This document shows, piece after piece, positions 62,286 through 64,000 of a DNA stretch of 64,000 nt (the first letter of the stretch is position 1; every line of letters begins with the position of its first letter). The notes below the pieces were generated by a model. The model saw only the letters and a list, made by a program, of their open reading frames with translations. It did not search any database and was not told the DNA's origin. Source of the DNA: Desulfovibrio sp. (GTDB lineage Bacteria > Desulfobacterota > Desulfovibrionia > Desulfovibrionales > Desulfovibrionaceae); assembly GCF_019422935.1 (NCBI RefSeq), contig NZ_JAHZCJ010000009.1, positions 110,706 through 174,705 of the forward strand, in the 5' to 3' direction. Position numbers and translations under genes: made by a program.

Positions 62286-63137
62286 ATGGAGTATCTTCAG
62301 GAATTTCCGCTGGTATTCTTTACCTTGCTGGTGCAGATGGCCGTAGGCATGGTGCTGGTGGGCAAGTGCGTGCTTGGCAACGAAGCCGACCGCGCACTGC
62401 GCGAAGGTGTGCGGCGGCAGAATGTGGCGGCACTGCTTCTGTTTGCCGTGGCCGTGATCATCAGTTTTGTGCATCTGGGCACGCCCATGCATGCGCCCTT
62501 TACCCTGCTGCACGTGACGCAGTCGTGGCTCAGCCGCGAAATCCTCATGATCGGCCTTATGGGTCTTGCCCTGTTGTGGCTGGTGCTTGTCGGGCGCAAA
62601 AGGCATGCGGTGGATGGCGAGAAGAAAGCCATGATTGTGGCGGGCCTGTGCGGTATTGCACTGCTGTTCGTCATGAGCTGCGTTTACAATCAGTCCACAA
62701 TGCCCGGCTGGAGCAACTGGGGCGTTTTTACGGCCTTTCTTGCCTCCATGTGCCTGCTTGGCGGATCCTGGCATGGTGTGGTGCTGAGCCTGCGCAAGGA
62801 AGGCGCGCCCGTGCGCGCACTGGGTCCCTGCCTTGTGTGGGCGGTGCTGGGCCTTGTGCTGATGGCCGTGAGCCTGCCGCTGGCCATGCCTGAGCAATCC
62901 TATCTTGTGAACCCCGGTTCCCGGCTTCTGCCAACGGCCTGCATTGCATGGTCGCACGGCTTGCACGCCCTGGCATCTGGTCTGGGCGTTGTGCTGCTGG
63001 CACTGGCTGCGGCCCGTGGCATGCAAGGCAAAGGATTTCGTCCGGCGCTGACGGTTCCCGCATTTCTCCTGATTGTTCTGGGTGAAGTGTTCGGGCGGCT
63101 TGTTTTTTATCTTTCCTATTCACGCCTGGGCATGTAG
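62286..63137 (+). CDS. dmsC: DmsC-type membrane anchor subunit
   Basis: This 283-residue protein has about eight hydrophobic helices and the DmsC opening LQEFPLVFFTLLVQMAVGMVLVG (read in part), followed by SFVHLGTPMHAPFTLLHVTQSWLSRE and MPGWSNWGVFTAFLASMCLLGG. The conserved His in SFVHLG is near the quinol site in relatives. It anchors DmsAB to the membrane and oxidises menaquinol. It starts one base after dmsB and is followed after 45 bases by the chaperone gene. Confidence 0.92.
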   Translation: MEYLQEFPLVFFTLLVQMAVGMVLVGKCVLGNEADRALREGVRRQNVAALLLFAVAVIISFVHLGTPMHAPFTLLHVTQSWLSREILMIGLMGLALLWLVLVGRKRHAVDGEKKAMIVAGLCGIALLFVMSCVYNQSTMPGWSNWGVFTAFLASMCLLGGSWHGVVLSLRKEGAPVRALGPCLVWAVLGLVLMAVSLPLAMPEQSYLVNPGSRLLPTACIAWSHGLHALASGLGVVLLALAAARGMQGKGFRPALTVPAFLLIVLGEVFGRLVFYLSYSRLGM

Positions 63138-63153
63138 GCACGGCAAACTCTAC

Positions 63154-63171
63154 GGGGGCCGTCTGGCCCCC
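63154..63171 (+). other. GC-rich hairpin in the dmsC-chaperone gap
   Basis: The perfect 7-bp stem GGGGGCC / GGCCCCC with a 4-base loop lies 11 bases before the chaperone start codon, where no ribosome site is visible. It lacks a T run and so may modulate translation or mRNA stability rather than stop transcription. Confidence 0.55.
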
Positions 63172-63182
63172 GCATCATACAT

Positions 63183-63866
63183 ATGGAACAAGAACAGTTG
63201 ACGCAATACGTTGTGGCCTTGCAGTTTTGCAGCCGCATTTTCCAGAATTCGCCGGATGAAGACCTGCTGCGCGGCGTCATTGGCGGCGGGCTTTTGCAAG
63301 GCTTTGGCAGTTGGGCCTGTTTCAGGCCTTCAGAACTGGCTGAAAAGCTGTGGGGCGAGGCTCTTGATCCAGAGGGCCGCACTGCCGCCCTCGCGGCAGC
63401 CTATCCGGCAGAGGCGGCGCAGGATTCCTGCCGCGCGCTGTATCTGGATCTGCACATGGATCATCTGGCCTTGTTTTCCGGGCCGCAGCCTGCTGCCGCG
63501 CCGTGGGAATCCGTGTGGCGGGAGAAGGATCGCCTGCTTTTTGGCTGCAGAACGCAGGAAGTGCGCGACTGCTACAGGGAGTGGGGCATAGCCGCAGAAC
63601 GGGACGGGCACGAGCCCGAGGACCATCTGGGGCTGGAACTGGCCTTCATCCTCTTTCTTGTGCAGAACATGGGCGGAGCTGTTGCCTCAAGCCAGGGGCA
63701 ATCCCCGGAGGCGGCGCTGGCGACTTTTATGGACGGGCACATTCTGGCCTGGGTTGGAGACTGCCTGGAAAAAGCTTCGGCATGCGCCAGTACTGTGTTT
63801 TACCGCGAAATGTCGGCTCTTTGTTGCCTGCTGCTGGGAAACGTGCGGGCGCTCGTTCAGGAATAG
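63183..63866 (+). CDS. TorD/DmsD-family molybdoenzyme chaperone
   Basis: This 227-residue cytoplasmic protein is all-helical. It carries the family signature EPEDHLGLELAFILFLVQ (ExPxDHxG type) near residue 145 and an N-terminal region (QYVVALQFCSRIFQNSPDEDLLRG) typical of TorD-like proteins. It should bind the twin-arginine signal and assist cofactor loading of DmsA before Tat export. It is the last gene of the operon and lacks a clear ribosome site, with a hairpin just upstream. Confidence 0.88.
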   Translation: MEQEQLTQYVVALQFCSRIFQNSPDEDLLRGVIGGGLLQGFGSWACFRPSELAEKLWGEALDPEGRTAALAAAYPAEAAQDSCRALYLDLHMDHLALFSGPQPAAAPWESVWREKDRLLFGCRTQEVRDCYREWGIAAERDGHEPEDHLGLELAFILFLVQNMGGAVASSQGQSPEAALATFMDGHILAWVGDCLEKASACASTVFYREMSALCCLLLGNVRALVQE

Positions 63867-63903
63867 CGCTGTACAGCGCACGCCAAAAGGTTTTTGACCA
63901 ACG

Positions 63904-63946
63904 ACAAAAGCCGTTCCTTGCCGAGAAAGGTGGGAACGGCTTTTGT
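63904..63946. terminator. Two-way terminator after the dms operon
   Basis: A 14-bp perfect stem (63904-63917 with 63933-63946) has A-rich and T-rich outer ends on both strands. Confidence 0.88.
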
Positions 63947-63955
63947 TGTATGTAG

Positions 63956-63980
63956 AAAACCCCCCGCTAGGCGGGGGGTT
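63956..63980 (-). terminator. GC-rich hairpin near the right edge
   Basis: A 10-bp perfect stem (63958-63967 with 63971-63980) with a 3-base loop is followed by TTTT on the minus strand. It is probably the terminator of a leftward gene beyond the window. Confidence 0.6.
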
Positions 63981-64000
63981 CCGTGAAGCTTAAAGCTTTA

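Noticed and set aside
63986..64000. AAGCTTAAAGCTT palindrome at the right edge
   Set aside because: Too short and truncated by the window edge to interpret.

Overview
The window looks like a chromosomal segment of a GC-rich, anaerobic, Gram-negative bacterium of the Desulfovibrio type (Desulfovibrionaceae). This is an inference from gene content: a Desulfovibrio-style outer-membrane homotrimeric porin, a stand-alone IMP cyclohydrolase half of PurH, a ZraPSR-like sigma-54 metal-stress system, a DMSO-reductase-type respiratory operon, bifunctional Rel and HflKC. No rRNA, tRNA, CRISPR array, insertion sequence or integrase was found.

Layout. 1-5.8 kb: the start of a DUF486 membrane protein (leaving on the left), a membrane protein of the putative abortive-infection (PutAbiC) type, a TPR protein behind a sigma-54-like promoter, cmk and hisC (overlapping), a universal stress protein, and a 170-residue unknown with a good sigma-54 promoter. 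5.9-10.8 kb: a divergent metal-stress locus. A leftward operon encodes a SHOCT-domain membrane protein, a 57-residue secreted His/Gly-rich peptide and a Met/His-rich ZraP-like chaperone. A rightward operon encodes the sensor kinase (with its own His/Met-rich periplasmic insert) and the sigma-54 activator. Between them lie a sigma-54 promoter and a symmetric 11-bp inverted repeat that may be the activator site. 10.8-11.7 kb and 54.3-55.3 kb: two copies of a dispersed non-coding repeat, each sitting between converging genes.

11.7-18.1 kb: a DUF4198 periplasmic protein, ComF, a flavoprotein, an MBL-fold hydrolase and a large GGDEF-derived/TPR protein. 18.3-25.8 kb: a SWIM-SNF2 helicase, a peptide/nickel-type ABC solute-binding protein and bifunctional Rel. 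26-30.7 kb: a small unknown in an AT-rich patch, ChrA with a rhodanese, the major porin, and a STAS-like protein with a Cys/His-rich tail. 31-39.7 kb: the YhaN/YhaO (SbcCD-like) pair, two glycosyltransferases, a TPR protein and a small membrane protein.

40.2-49.8 kb: hflK-hflC, a CI/S24-type regulator that seems to have lost its protease dyad, a lipoprotein lytic transglycosylase, an HD-domain protein overlapping a D-Ala-D-Ala ligase, a chloramphenicol-acetyltransferase-like protein, an EamA exporter and an alanine/glycine:cation symporter. 49.9-53.4 kb: a leftward CDP-sugar operon (rfbF, rfbG, a 3,5-epimerase-like cupin) coupled to a UbiA prenyltransferase. 53.6-58.6 kb: a lipoprotein, HflX, the PurH cyclohydrolase and exonuclease III. 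59.2-63.9 kb: dmsA-dmsB-dmsC and a TorD-family chaperone, which together form a Tat-exported molybdoenzyme respiratory chain terminus.

I did not see one unmistakable new system. The most promising leads are the metal-stress locus with its extra small proteins, the dispersed repeat and its hairpin-excised half-copy, the inactive-looking S24 regulator beside hflKC, and the UbiA-linked CDP-sugar operon. All family assignments are by eye from motifs, without database searches.
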